From the NCBI RefSeq assembly GCF_900636745.1, contig NZ_LR134310.1, positions 1,542,501 to 1,606,500 on the forward strand: DNA of 64,000 nt, in the 5' to 3' direction. The translations under genes were made by a program, and so were the position numbers. This DNA comes from Actinobacillus equuli. Lineage in GTDB: Bacteria; Pseudomonadota; Gammaproteobacteria; Enterobacterales; Pasteurellaceae. Position 1 is the stretch's first letter. Every line of letters starts with the position of its first letter. The notes beneath the pieces are model-generated. The model was not told the DNA's origin, made no database searches, and saw nothing but the letters and a program-made list of their open reading frames with translations. Positions 36,615-44,921 of the stretch are shown here, in pieces.

Positions 36615-37244
36615 ATGGATCTACACAACATCCGAGAAGATTATAGTAAACAAGAACTGTCCCAAGCTCATTGCCATGCGGATCCAATTCAGCAATTCGA
36701 ACAATGGCTACAGGAAGCGATTGCTGCTAAAGTGAATGAGCCGACAGCGATGAACGTTGCTACCGTTCTTGATGGCAAACCGACCAGCCGTATTGTGTTA
36801 TTAAAAGAAGTGAATCCAAACGGCTTTGTGTTTTTTACCAATTATCAAAGCCGTAAGGGGCAAGCGATTGAGCAAAATCCTTATGCCGCATTAACCTTTT
36901 TCTGGGCGGAGTTAGAGCGTTCGGTACGGATTGAAGGACAGATTGAGAAAATTTTAGCTGAGGAATCGGATCGCTATTTTGCCAGCCGTCCTTATACCAG
37001 CCGAGTCGGTGCTTGGGCGAGTAATCAGAGTCAAGTGTTAGCCAGTAAAAGCGAGTTAGTGGCAAAGGCGGCATTGATTGCGGCGAAACACCCGTTACAA
37101 GTGCCTCGCCCACCACATTGGGGCGGTTATATCGTATTACCGGAACGTATTGAATTTTGGCAGGGCAGACCAAGTCGTTTGCACGATCGCATTTGTTATC
37201 GCCTTGTTGAAGGAAAGTGGCATAAAGAAAGGTTATCGCCATAA
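36615..37244 (+). CDS. pdxH: Pyridoxamine 5'-phosphate oxidase PdxH
   Basis: PdxH uses FMN to oxidise pyridoxine or pyridoxamine phosphate to pyridoxal phosphate, needed for example by the HisC transaminase further along. The 209 residues are typical. Motifs include [31 protein letters not shown] (FMN contacts), [18 protein letters not shown], and the C-terminal [12 protein letters not shown] with the substrate-binding RLHDR. A strong terminator follows 13 bases after the stop. Confidence 0.96.
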   Translation: MDLHNIREDYSKQELSQAHCHADPIQQFEQWLQEAIAAKVNEPTAMNVATVLDGKPTSRIVLLKEVNPNGFVFFTNYQSRKGQAIEQNPYAALTFFWAELERSVRIEGQIEKILAEESDRYFASRPYTSRVGAWASNQSQVLASKSELVAKAALIAAKHPLQVPRPPHWGGYIVLPERIEFWQGRPSRLHDRICYRLVEGKWHKERLSP

Positions 37245-37257
37245 GGCTGCAGAGATA

Positions 37258-37287
37258 AAAAATGGTGAGATTTCTCACCATTTTTTG
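37258..37287. terminator. Intrinsic terminator between pdxH and gbpA
   Basis: Stem AATGGTGAG/CTCACCATT with an A-run before and T-run after, so usable by both converging genes. Confidence 0.9.
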
Positions 37288-37315
37288 TTGATTTGACTAA
37301 ATTAATCGAAGATTT

Positions 37316-38953
37316 TTAGTCAGCAAGTTTTGTACCGTACAAATAAGTGTAACCGAACGGACTTTGTTTGTAGTCTTGTACACGTTTACTAGTCGGCGCA
37401 AAGTTAATTGAGTGTGCCACGTTAATCCACGGTGCTTGTTCTCTTAACAATACTTGTGCCTGTTCGTAGAGTTTAGTACGTTCTGCTTTATCTGATAAGC
37501 TGAGTGCTTTGTCTAATAACGCATCTAACTCAGGGCTGTTAAAACGAGCATAGTTACTGTTGCCAACGTTTGCTGAACCGAATAATGGTGATAAGAAGTT
37601 ATCCGGATCACCGTTATCGCCAGACCAACCGTAAGTACCGGCAGTGAATTCGCCTGCTTTTGAGCGTTTAATATAATCGCCCCATTCATAAGTCACTAAT
37701 TTTGCTTTTACCCCGATTTTTTCCCAGTCAGCCTGAATAATTTCAGACATACGGCGCGGGTTCGGATTTGATGCACGCACTACCGGCTGTACCCAAAGTT
37801 CGGTTTCAAAACCGTTCGGATAGCCTGCTTCTGCGAGTAATTGTTTCGCTTTTTCGATATTGAATTCCGATTCCGCTAAGCTGTCATTGTAGCCCCAAAT
37901 GGTTGGCGGTAACGGATTTTTCGCCGCAATACCGGCACCTTGGTAAACCACATCAATAATTGCTTTTTTATCAACCGCAAGATTTAACGCTTGACGTACT
38001 TTCACATTATCAAACGGTGCTTTTTCGGTGTTAAATGCAACATAAGCGATATTTAAACCCGGTTGTGAAAGTAATTGCACTTTCGGATCGGTTTTCATTT
38101 TTTCAATATCGGTTGCATTCGGGAAGTCGATTAAATCGCACTGACCTGCTTGTAATTTCGCATAGCGAGTTGTGGCATCCGGCACAATTTCAAAAATTAA
38201 GCGGTCGAAATCGGCTTTACCGTTCCAATAGTCTTTATGTGCAACATAACGGCTTGCCTGATCTAACACGTAACCAGTAAAAGCAAACGGGCCGGTACCA
38301 ATCGGTGTGGTGTCGATGGTTTCCGGTTTACCGGCTTTTAACATCGCATCCGCATATTCCGCAGAATAGATTGAAGTGAAGTCCATACCTAAACTTGAAA
38401 CGAAAGTCGCATCACGTTTGGTTAAGGTAAATTTCACCGTATGATCATCCACTTTCTCAACCGATTTTAATAAGGTTGGGAATTTCATCGCTTTAAAGTA
38501 CGGATAAGTTGCTTTTGATACCGTATGATAAGGATGATTCGGATCTAATTGGCGGTTAAATGAAAATACCACGTCATCCGCATTAAAATCACGGCTTGGC
38601 GTGAATGCTTTATTTGAGTGGAATTTTACCCCTTTGCGTAAGTGGAAAGTGTAAGTTAAGCCGTCTTCGGATATATCCCAAGATTCGGCTAACGCCGGCT
38701 CAATTTCGGTTGAACCGCGTTTGAATTCAACTAAACGGTTATAAACTTGTTGAGAACTTGCATTGTACGAAATACCGTCCATTGCCAGTGCCGGGCTGAA
38801 ATATTGCGGTGAACGGCTAACGCAGTTCACGAAAGTTTTTTCGGCAGCCGGTTTCTCTGCGGTTTTAGCATCAGTGTTTTTATCGTCACAAGCGGTTAAG
38901 GCAAGTGCTACTAATACACCTGCACTTACTTTAGTTAAAGTCGCTAATTTCAT
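37316..38953 (-). CDS. gbpA: Periplasmic lipoprotein of the DppA family (HbpA/GbpA: glutathione- or heme-binding)
   Basis: A 545-residue substrate-binding lipoprotein (lipobox LTAC, C22) of the peptide-binding SBP5 family. It is very close to H. influenzae HbpA: shared landmarks are SYNASSQQVYNRLVEFK, IEPALAESW.IS.DGLTYTFHLRKGVKFH, and GWSGDNGDPDNFLSPL. HbpA was first described as heme-binding and later as the glutathione receptor GbpA working with the DppBCDF permease. No permease genes are adjacent, so it must use a transporter encoded elsewhere. Confidence 0.88.
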   Translation of the reverse strand: MKLATLTKVSAGVLVALALTACDDKNTDAKTAEKPAAEKTFVNCVSRSPQYFSPALAMDGISYNASSQQVYNRLVEFKRGSTEIEPALAESWDISEDGLTYTFHLRKGVKFHSNKAFTPSRDFNADDVVFSFNRQLDPNHPYHTVSKATYPYFKAMKFPTLLKSVEKVDDHTVKFTLTKRDATFVSSLGMDFTSIYSAEYADAMLKAGKPETIDTTPIGTGPFAFTGYVLDQASRYVAHKDYWNGKADFDRLIFEIVPDATTRYAKLQAGQCDLIDFPNATDIEKMKTDPKVQLLSQPGLNIAYVAFNTEKAPFDNVKVRQALNLAVDKKAIIDVVYQGAGIAAKNPLPPTIWGYNDSLAESEFNIEKAKQLLAEAGYPNGFETELWVQPVVRASNPNPRRMSEIIQADWEKIGVKAKLVTYEWGDYIKRSKAGEFTAGTYGWSGDNGDPDNFLSPLFGSANVGNSNYARFNSPELDALLDKALSLSDKAERTKLYEQAQVLLREQAPWINVAHSINFAPTSKRVQDYKQSPFGYTYLYGTKLAD

Positions 38954-39068
38954 AAGTGCTTCTCCAAGTAGGATTTTAAATAAATCGCAAAATAAAAAGT
39001 TGCGAGAGATTACCCTTTCTGAGCAATGGAGTAAAGAACAAAAGGCATTTCGTTATAACGAAAAGATA

Positions 39069-39127
39069 TAAAAAGCGGTCTGATTCCCCTCGAATTTTGC
39101 AAAAAAAGTGAGAAATCAGACCGCTTA
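39069..39127. repeat. Inverted uptake-sequence pair upstream of gbpA
   Basis: Arms AAGCGGTCTGATT and AATCAGACCGCTT around a 27-base loop. It lies between the satP terminator and the gbpA start; no transcript obviously needs it as a terminator. Confidence 0.6.
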
Positions 39128-39203
39128 TATTATTTAATAAGTTTCACGAATCAGTTTACTGCTATCAAGTATTCATACTTGTATGAATAAAGAAAAGGTT
39201 CTC

Positions 39204-39233
39204 AAAAAATAAGGACGCCGTAGCGTCCTTATT
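39204..39233 (-). terminator. Intrinsic terminator of satP
   Basis: Perfect 11-bp stem AATAAGGACGC/GCGTCCTTATT with a 4-base loop; six T residues follow on the minus strand. Confidence 0.92.
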
Positions 39234-39247
39234 GCGAGAATTAACTC

Positions 39248-39817
39248 TTATTGTTTTGGTGCACCGATTGGTAATACTGTGCGACCGAAGCTTTCATTGA
39301 TAATTTCTGCCGCCGCTAAGTAGAACGCTAATAATGCAGTTAATAAACCGAAGTTACCACCGATGTGAGTAAGTGAGTGATCACCGGTGAAATCGCCAGC
39401 TGCTAATAAGTAGAAGGTGATGGTTAATGCTAAGAAGATTGCTTGTAATGCACGTGCTTTTGCTAATGTACCGATAAACATCATTAATGTGAATGTACCC
39501 CAAGCTACTAAGTACCAGCCGATGAACGGTGCAGTTACACCTTCAGCGAAGAATACTTTGAATAATGCGAATGACCACCAGAAAGCGCCGTAGCTGGTGA
39601 ATGCAGTGAAACCAAAGGTGTTACCTTTTGAAAATTCAAACATACCTGCGATCATTTGTGCAGTACCACCGAAAGCAAAGCCCATTGCAAGCACTAAGCC
39701 TACGTTTTCGCCACCGAATGTTCCGTTGTTGATTAAGCTAAGTAACCAAGTTGTTAATGCAAAACCGCATAAACCTAGTGGGCCCGGATTCGCAGTTAAA
39801 GAGTTATGATTTGACAT
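39248..39817 (-). CDS. satP: Acetate/succinate transporter SatP (YaaH, GPR1/FUN34 family)
   Basis: A 189-residue inner-membrane carrier with six spans. The family signature is at the N-terminus: NPGPLGLCGFALTTWLLSLINNG (NPAPLGL variant). Then GGTAQMIAGMFEFSKGNTFGFTAFTSYGAFWWSFA follows, also diagnostic. E. coli SatP moves acetate and succinate with protons; direction and preferred substrate here are inferred. Confidence 0.93.
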   Translation of the reverse strand: MSNHNSLTANPGPLGLCGFALTTWLLSLINNGTFGGENVGLVLAMGFAFGGTAQMIAGMFEFSKGNTFGFTAFTSYGAFWWSFALFKVFFAEGVTAPFIGWYLVAWGTFTLMMFIGTLAKARALQAIFLALTITFYLLAAGDFTGDHSLTHIGGNFGLLTALLAFYLAAAEIINESFGRTVLPIGAPKQ

Positions 39818-39886
39818 TTAAGACCTCGAGTCGTTGTTTAATGTTTAAAGTATTCGCCCCTCCGATTGGAAGGACGTTTGAGTTGC

Positions 39887-39914
39887 AAGAAATAACAAGC
39901 AGTTGTTATTTCTT
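39887..39914 (-). terminator. Perfect hairpin downstream of potD
   Basis: Perfect 12-bp stem AAGAAATAACAA/TTGTTATTTCTT with a GCAG loop, 16 bases after the potD stop. There is no following T-run, so it is at best a weak terminator or a stability element for the potD messenger. Confidence 0.5.
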
Positions 39915-39930
39915 CAAATTTTGCAAATAA

Positions 39931-40980
39931 CTATTTGCCCGTTTTTAGCAAATTCCAGTATTTTTCGTAGATTTCAACGGCTTTGCCTACGTCTGCTTGT
40001 AAAATACCTTTATTAATTTCCTCTTTTGGCGGGAAAATTAGCGGGTCATTGACAAGCTCTGGAGAAAGCAGACTTTTTACACCCTCATTCGGCATAGAAA
40101 AGCCCATGGTTTCGATTACTTCTTTCGCACTTTCAGGGCGTAATAAGAAATCGATAAATTTATGTGCCGCGTCTTTATTTACCGCACCTTTTGGAATCAC
40201 ATAGTTATCCATCCAAATTACGGCACCTTCTTTCGGGAACACAAATTTTAAATCCGGATTTTCACTTTTAGCACGGTGCGCAGAGCCGCTCCATTGCATC
40301 CCTACGGAAACCTCACCTTGTAAGTAAGGCATTTCCGGTGAATCCGAGTTAAAAACTAATACATTCGGCACTAATTTTTGTAAACGCTGATAAGCGCTTT
40401 GAATTTCTTGTTCGTTTTCGCTATTCGGTGATTTACCATCAAGTAATAAGGCAATATGAAACACTTCACGCGGATCGTTCATCATCAGCAATTTGCCTTT
40501 ATACTCATCACGCCATAAATCGCCCCAGCTCGAAATCGTACTTGGATCAAAATCTTGTGAATTTACCCCGATACCGGTTAAGCCATACACATAAGGCAGA
40601 GAGTATTTATTTTCTGGGTCGAACGGTTTTGCCATCAATTCCGGTGTCACGTAATTTAAGTTAGTTAATTTGCTTTTATCTAACTCGGCAAGCATTCCTT
40701 CTTTCGCCATTTTGCCAACATAGTAGCTGGAAGGAAATACGATGTCATAACCTTTTGAATTTGAAAGTTTTAACTTTGAATACATTTCTTCATTACTTTC
40801 AAATGTCGAATAAATGACTTCAATTCCCGTTTCTTTGGTGAATTTTTCTAGGAGTGATGAAGGTACGTATTCCGTCCAGTTATAAACGTATAATTTCTCA
40901 GCAGCTTGTGCGGTGAGTGCAGAAAACGCGAGGCTTAATACAGCAAGTTTTGCTAAAAATGCACGACCGAATTTAATCAA
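39931..40980 (-). CDS. potD: Spermidine/putrescine periplasmic binding protein PotD, stand-alone
   Basis: Polyamine receptor of the PotABCD importer, 349 residues with signal peptide ([12 protein letters not shown]). The mature start [38 protein letters not shown] is diagnostic, and the polyamine-box residues lie in WGDLW and in the VGMQWSGSA region. No potA, B or C is adjacent; Pasteurellaceae often carry extra potD copies apart from the main operon, so this may be a second receptor. Confidence 0.92.
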   Translation of the reverse strand: MIKFGRAFLAKLAVLSLAFSALTAQAAEKLYVYNWTEYVPSSLLEKFTKETGIEVIYSTFESNEEMYSKLKLSNSKGYDIVFPSSYYVGKMAKEGMLAELDKSKLTNLNYVTPELMAKPFDPENKYSLPYVYGLTGIGVNSQDFDPSTISSWGDLWRDEYKGKLLMMNDPREVFHIALLLDGKSPNSENEQEIQSAYQRLQKLVPNVLVFNSDSPEMPYLQGEVSVGMQWSGSAHRAKSENPDLKFVFPKEGAVIWMDNYVIPKGAVNKDAAHKFIDFLLRPESAKEVIETMGFSMPNEGVKSLLSPELVNDPLIFPPKEEINKGILQADVGKAVEIYEKYWNLLKTGK

Positions 40981-41175
40981 TTTTTTATCCTCTGAAAAAG
41001 GTCAATAAAAAACTAGGCGTAATACCTAGTCCAAAAACATAAAATTATAGCGATAACCGCACTTAGTTTCTATAAATAGTCGTTAAAATTGTAAAAATTT
41101 TTGTTTATTTGACCGCTTGTATTGACTGAATATATTAAAATACAATAAATCTATTTTAATGCTAATAATTTTTAA

Positions 41176-41190
41176 TTAGAATAATCTTCT
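41176..41190 (+). promoter_or_regulatory. Possible Fur-box-like sequence before fhuC
   Basis: TTAGAATAATCTTCT shows a partial match to the Fur 7-1-7 core (AAT-n-AT centre, weaker outer arms), 22 bases before the fhuC start. Iron regulation of fhu operons is general knowledge; this specific site is weak. Confidence 0.35.
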
Positions 41191-41211
41191 TTTTATTTAT
41201 TTGGAGCTATT

Positions 41212-41976
41212 GTGTTTTTAATTGAAAATGCGACTTTTGCTATTCCTACTCGAACTTTACTCCATTCAGTTTCTTTGCAATTCGAGCAAGGTAAAGTGTA
41301 CGGATTAATCGGACACAATGGCTCAGGCAAATCCACCTTAATCAAATTATTGGCGAAACAAAATACGTTATCCGGCGGCAGAATTCTATTTAATCAGCAA
41401 GAACTTAGCCGATGGTCATCACGAGATTTTGCTAAACAAGTTGCTTATCTTCCTCAACATCTCCCGCAAGCTACCAATCTGACCGCCAGAGAGCTTATCG
41501 CCATGGGGCGCTATGCGTGGAACGGCTTATTCGGTTCTAATAAACAAAAAGATCATGAAGCCATCGAACGAGCCTTAGCGCTAACCCACACTGAACAGTT
41601 TGCCGAGCAGTTGGTGGATACGCTTTCCGGCGGTGAGCGTTCTCGCATTTGGCTGGCAATGTTATTGGCGCAACAAAGCAAATTCTTATTGTTGGATGAA
41701 CCGCTTGCCGCCTTGGACATCGCTCATCAAGTAGAAGTGATGGAATTGGTCAAAAAATTAGCGCACGAGCTGAATTTAGGTGTGATTATTGTGATTCATG
41801 ATATTAATTTGGCAGCACGTTATTGTGATCAGCTTGTGGCGTTGCATAGCGGCAAATTATTGGCGCAGGGTGATGCGTTTGAGATTGTAAACAGCCCGAA
41901 ATTAAAACAAATTTACGGCATTGATCTGAATGTGATCGAACATCCTGAAACCAAACGACCGGTGAGTTTTTATTGA
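41212..41976 (+). CDS. fhuC: Ferric hydroxamate ABC transporter ATP-binding protein FhuC
   Basis: ATPase of the ferric-hydroxamate (ferrichrome) importer. The 254-residue product has Walker A GHNGSGKST, signature LSGGERSR, Walker B FLLLDEPLAALD and the switch histidine in IVIHDINLAARYC. The start is GTG at 41212 behind TTTGGAG. Its TGA stop overlaps the fhuD ATG (ATGA). Gene order C-D-B-A is that known from A. pleuropneumoniae. Confidence 0.95.
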   Translation: MFLIENATFAIPTRTLLHSVSLQFEQGKVYGLIGHNGSGKSTLIKLLAKQNTLSGGRILFNQQELSRWSSRDFAKQVAYLPQHLPQATNLTARELIAMGRYAWNGLFGSNKQKDHEAIERALALTHTEQFAEQLVDTLSGGERSRIWLAMLLAQQSKFLLLDEPLAALDIAHQVEVMELVKKLAHELNLGVIIVIHDINLAARYCDQLVALHSGKLLAQGDAFEIVNSPKLKQIYGIDLNVIEHPETKRPVSFY

Positions 41977-42929
41977 TGAAACGACTTATTTTTTTACCAC
42001 GGAACACACAGAAAAACACAGAAAATATTTATCGTATTTTCCGTGAGCTTCCGTGTTTCTCCGTGGTTAAAACATTAGCGGTCATTTTTGGGCTTTTTTT
42101 TGCAATGTCTTGTGGGGTGAAGGCAAAATCTTTTGCGACCTTGGATTGGACGGTTGCCGAAACATTAATAGCGTTAGGTGAGAAACCGGTGGCGGTCGGT
42201 GATGTAAAAAGTTATCAGCAGTGGGTCAGTGAACCGGCGTTATCGCATGGCACCTTAGATCTCGGCGTGCGAATGCAACCGAATCCGGAACAGATTCTTG
42301 CCTTAAAACAGGGCGATCACGATTTGCATTTTATTAATAGCAGTTTTTACGCCCAAGCCACCGCTACGCTCGAGCCGTTTTCTACTGTGACATTAGTCGA
42401 TTTTTATACGGAAGGCAATGCTTGGCAAAATATTGTGAATGCCAGCCGTAAAGTAGCATTTATTGCCGATAAACAGGCGGAATTTGAGCAGCTCATGACC
42501 AACTATTGGCAAAAAATGGGTGAAATTCGACCGCTTGTTCAGCCTTATTTGGAGCGCCCGATTGCCTTGGTACAGTTTATTGATACACGCCATTTACGCA
42601 TTTATGCCGCAAACAGCCCGTTTGGTGCGGTGTTATCACAACTCGGCTTTCACAATGCGTGGAACGGTTCGCAAAATGCGTGGGGCTTTGAGACGATTGA
42701 TGTCACTCAGTTAGCCAAACTTGCGCCGAATAGCCGTTTAGTGGTGGTAAAACCGTATCCGGCGAACATCGGTTCCGCCTTACGTTACAACACCTTGTGG
42801 CAACATTTAGCCATGGCGAAAGATCCGTTAATTTTACCGGCAGTGTGGACATTTGGCGGTATTCCTTCCGCCCAACGTTTTGCCGAAATGTTTGCTAACG
42901 GATTATTGCACGGAGGCGAACAATGGTAA
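41976..42929 (+). CDS. fhuD: Ferric hydroxamate binding protein FhuD, with palindrome-derived N-terminal extension
   Basis: Periplasmic receptor for ferric hydroxamates; class III binding protein fold with LDWTVAETLIALGEKPVAVGD near residue 55 and the FGGIPSAQRFAEM segment at the end. I use the ATG at 41976, which overlaps the fhuC stop. Between it and the hydrophobic signal stretch (KTLAVIFGLFFAMSCGVKA, from residue 32) lie about 25 residues encoded entirely by a 72-bp imperfect palindrome. A GTG at 42063 would skip it but has no ribosome binding site. SCG may be a weak lipobox. The insert is 24 codons, so the frame is kept. Confidence 0.9.
   Translation: MKRLIFLPRNTQKNTENIYRIFRELPCFSVVKTLAVIFGLFFAMSCGVKAKSFATLDWTVAETLIALGEKPVAVGDVKSYQQWVSEPALSHGTLDLGVRMQPNPEQILALKQGDHDLHFINSSFYAQATATLEPFSTVTLVDFYTEGNAWQNIVNASRKVAFIADKQAEFEQLMTNYWQKMGEIRPLVQPYLERPIALVQFIDTRHLRIYAANSPFGAVLSQLGFHNAWNGSQNAWGFETIDVTQLAKLAPNSRLVVVKPYPANIGSALRYNTLWQHLAMAKDPLILPAVWTFGGIPSAQRFAEMFANGLLHGGEQW
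41996..42067. repeat. 72-bp imperfect palindromic element inside the fhuD signal region
   Basis: Begins ACCACGGA and ends TCCGTGGT; the arms carry repeated CACAGAAAA / TTTTCCGTG words and pair along almost the whole length with a one-base bulge and a few mismatches. Such ACCACGGA-type palindromes look like small mobile repeats. Its length is a multiple of three and all codons are open. Confidence 0.8.
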
Positions 42930-44875
42930 AAGCAAGCAAATTATTGTTCAGCGGATTAGCTGTGCTATTTTTCGGACTGCTACTGACCGTATTAATGCTA
43001 CAACTGCCGGACGGAAGCGGGTTGGTTTCGCTATTTTTGCCAAGTGAAAATCTGGAACTACTGCTGATTCAAAGTTATAGCTTACCGCGTATTGTGATGG
43101 CATTACTTGCTGGCGGAATTTTAGGTTTAGCAAGCTTATTATTACAGCAAGTGATGGCGAATCCGTTGGCATCGGATAATACGCTTGGCATTAGTAGCGG
43201 TGCGCAATTCGCCTTATTTTTAACGGCGATTTTTTTACCGGATTGGCTGGAATACGGCTCAAGTGCGGTCGCATTAATCGGTGCGGCGCTCAGCCTGATT
43301 TTAGTGCTGAGTTTGGCAATGCGAAAAACAATGTCGCCTTTATTGCTGATCCTTGCCGGTTTAGTGGTAAATCTATATTTCGGTTCGTTTTCCGCGCTAA
43401 TGATGTTGTTTTATCCGGAAGAATCTCGAGGTTTGGCGCAATGGGGCGCCGGTTCTTTAGTGCAAGAAAGTTGGCGGGATTCGTTATTATTGATTGCTCA
43501 AACCATACCGGTGTTATTGCTTATCGGTTTATTCATTCGTCCGCTAACCATTTTGGCATTAAATGATGCGAATGCACAGAGCTTAGGTGTGCCGGTTGCT
43601 AAATTGCGAGTGATCGGTGTATTGATTGCGGCATTTTTAATTGCGGTTGTGGTGGCGAAAGTCGGTATGTTAGGTTTTATCGGCTTGGCTTCGGCAACTA
43701 TCGTTCGCCAACTGCATATTCGTCGTTTTAGTCATCAACTATGTACTGCTTTTGTGCTGGGGGCGTTATTGTTGGCGAATACGGATTTGCTGTTACAGTT
43801 ATTTGCCTTTTTTAGCGGGATTCATTTACCGACCGGTGCGGTGGTCGCTTTATTAGGTACGCCATTGTTGCTTTGTCTGATGTTTAGTGCTTTACCGCAT
43901 ACCGGACGTTTGCAAGAAGCGGATTCGCAAAAAATTCGTCAATTTAGACCGCTTGTTCTTGTTTTGATACTCGGCGGTTTAGCGTTGGCAATTTGCTTAG
44001 CGTTATTTGTCGGCAAAGGTATCAACGGCTGGCAGTGGACACAACAATGCGAGCTGATTGCGTTGCGCTTTCCTCGCTTAATGGTGGCGATAGCGGTTGG
44101 GATTTTATTGTCGGTCGCCGGTGTGATTTTACAGCGTTTGACTTTAAACCCGATGGCAAGCCCCGAATTATTGGGGGTGTCTTCCGGCACTTCAATGGGT
44201 GTTTTAGCCGCTTTATTTCTGTTTGGCGCACAACAAACCGAATGGTTTTGGTTGGCAGGGATTCTTGGGGCGTGCGTAGCCTTAATTGTATTATGTGCAA
44301 TTAATCAACGTAACGGTATGTTGCCGGAAAAAATATTGCTGACCGGTATCAGTCTTGCCGCATTGTTTGATACCTTGCAACGTTTAGCGGTTGCCAGTGG
44401 CGATCCTCGAGCCAATCAACTGATTGCCTGGACATCAGGTTCGACCCAAAATGTGAGTAATGAATTGGCTATCGGTTTGCTAGCGCTCAGTTTTGCGCTA
44501 CTTTTTGCAAGTTTGATTTTCAGCCGTTGGCTCGCCTTACTGGCGTTACAAGCGCCGATGGCACAATCGCTCGGTTTAAATTTAAAACAAGTTCGCTGGT
44601 GTTTAATTTTATTTAGTGCGTTATTAACTGCGCTAGCGACCTTAGTTATCGGGCCGTTAAGTTTTATCGGTTTACTGGTGCCGCAAATGGTGCGCTTTTT
44701 AGGGGTAAAAAAAGTCCCACAACAGATTTTGATCTCAGCTTGTTTGGGCGGATTGATCATGTCGCTTGCCGATTGGCTCGGCAGACAGTTATTGTTTCCG
44801 TATGAAATTCCGGCAGGCTTAGTCGCCACATTAGTCGGCGGAACTTATTTCTTATTAATGCTAAGAAGAGTTTAG
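42923..44875 (+). CDS. fhuB: Ferric hydroxamate permease FhuB
   Basis: Inner-membrane permease for ferric hydroxamates. At 650 residues it is a fused duplication: both halves contain the BtuC/FecCD pattern (LPRIVMALLAGGILGLASLLLQQVMANPLASDNTLGISSGA near residue 50 and FPRLMVAIAVGILLSVAGVILQRLTLNPMASPELLGVSSGT near residue 385), so one FhuB replaces a dimer. It overlaps the fhuD end by seven bases. Confidence 0.96.
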   Translation: MVKASKLLFSGLAVLFFGLLLTVLMLQLPDGSGLVSLFLPSENLELLLIQSYSLPRIVMALLAGGILGLASLLLQQVMANPLASDNTLGISSGAQFALFLTAIFLPDWLEYGSSAVALIGAALSLILVLSLAMRKTMSPLLLILAGLVVNLYFGSFSALMMLFYPEESRGLAQWGAGSLVQESWRDSLLLIAQTIPVLLLIGLFIRPLTILALNDANAQSLGVPVAKLRVIGVLIAAFLIAVVVAKVGMLGFIGLASATIVRQLHIRRFSHQLCTAFVLGALLLANTDLLLQLFAFFSGIHLPTGAVVALLGTPLLLCLMFSALPHTGRLQEADSQKIRQFRPLVLVLILGGLALAICLALFVGKGINGWQWTQQCELIALRFPRLMVAIAVGILLSVAGVILQRLTLNPMASPELLGVSSGTSMGVLAALFLFGAQQTEWFWLAGILGACVALIVLCAINQRNGMLPEKILLTGISLAALFDTLQRLAVASGDPRANQLIAWTSGSTQNVSNELAIGLLALSFALLFASLIFSRWLALLALQAPMAQSLGLNLKQVRWCLILFSALLTALATLVIGPLSFIGLLVPQMVRFLGVKKVPQQILISACLGGLIMSLADWLGRQLLFPYEIPAGLVATLVGGTYFLLMLRRV

Positions 44876-44921
44876 CTTTCACAATTTAAAAAATTCTTAA
44901 CAACACTTTAGGGTGAATAAA

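Noticed and set aside
41973-42067. fhuD as a frameshifted or broken gene because of the palindrome
   Set aside because: The insert is a multiple of three and open in frame; the signal core and mature protein are intact.
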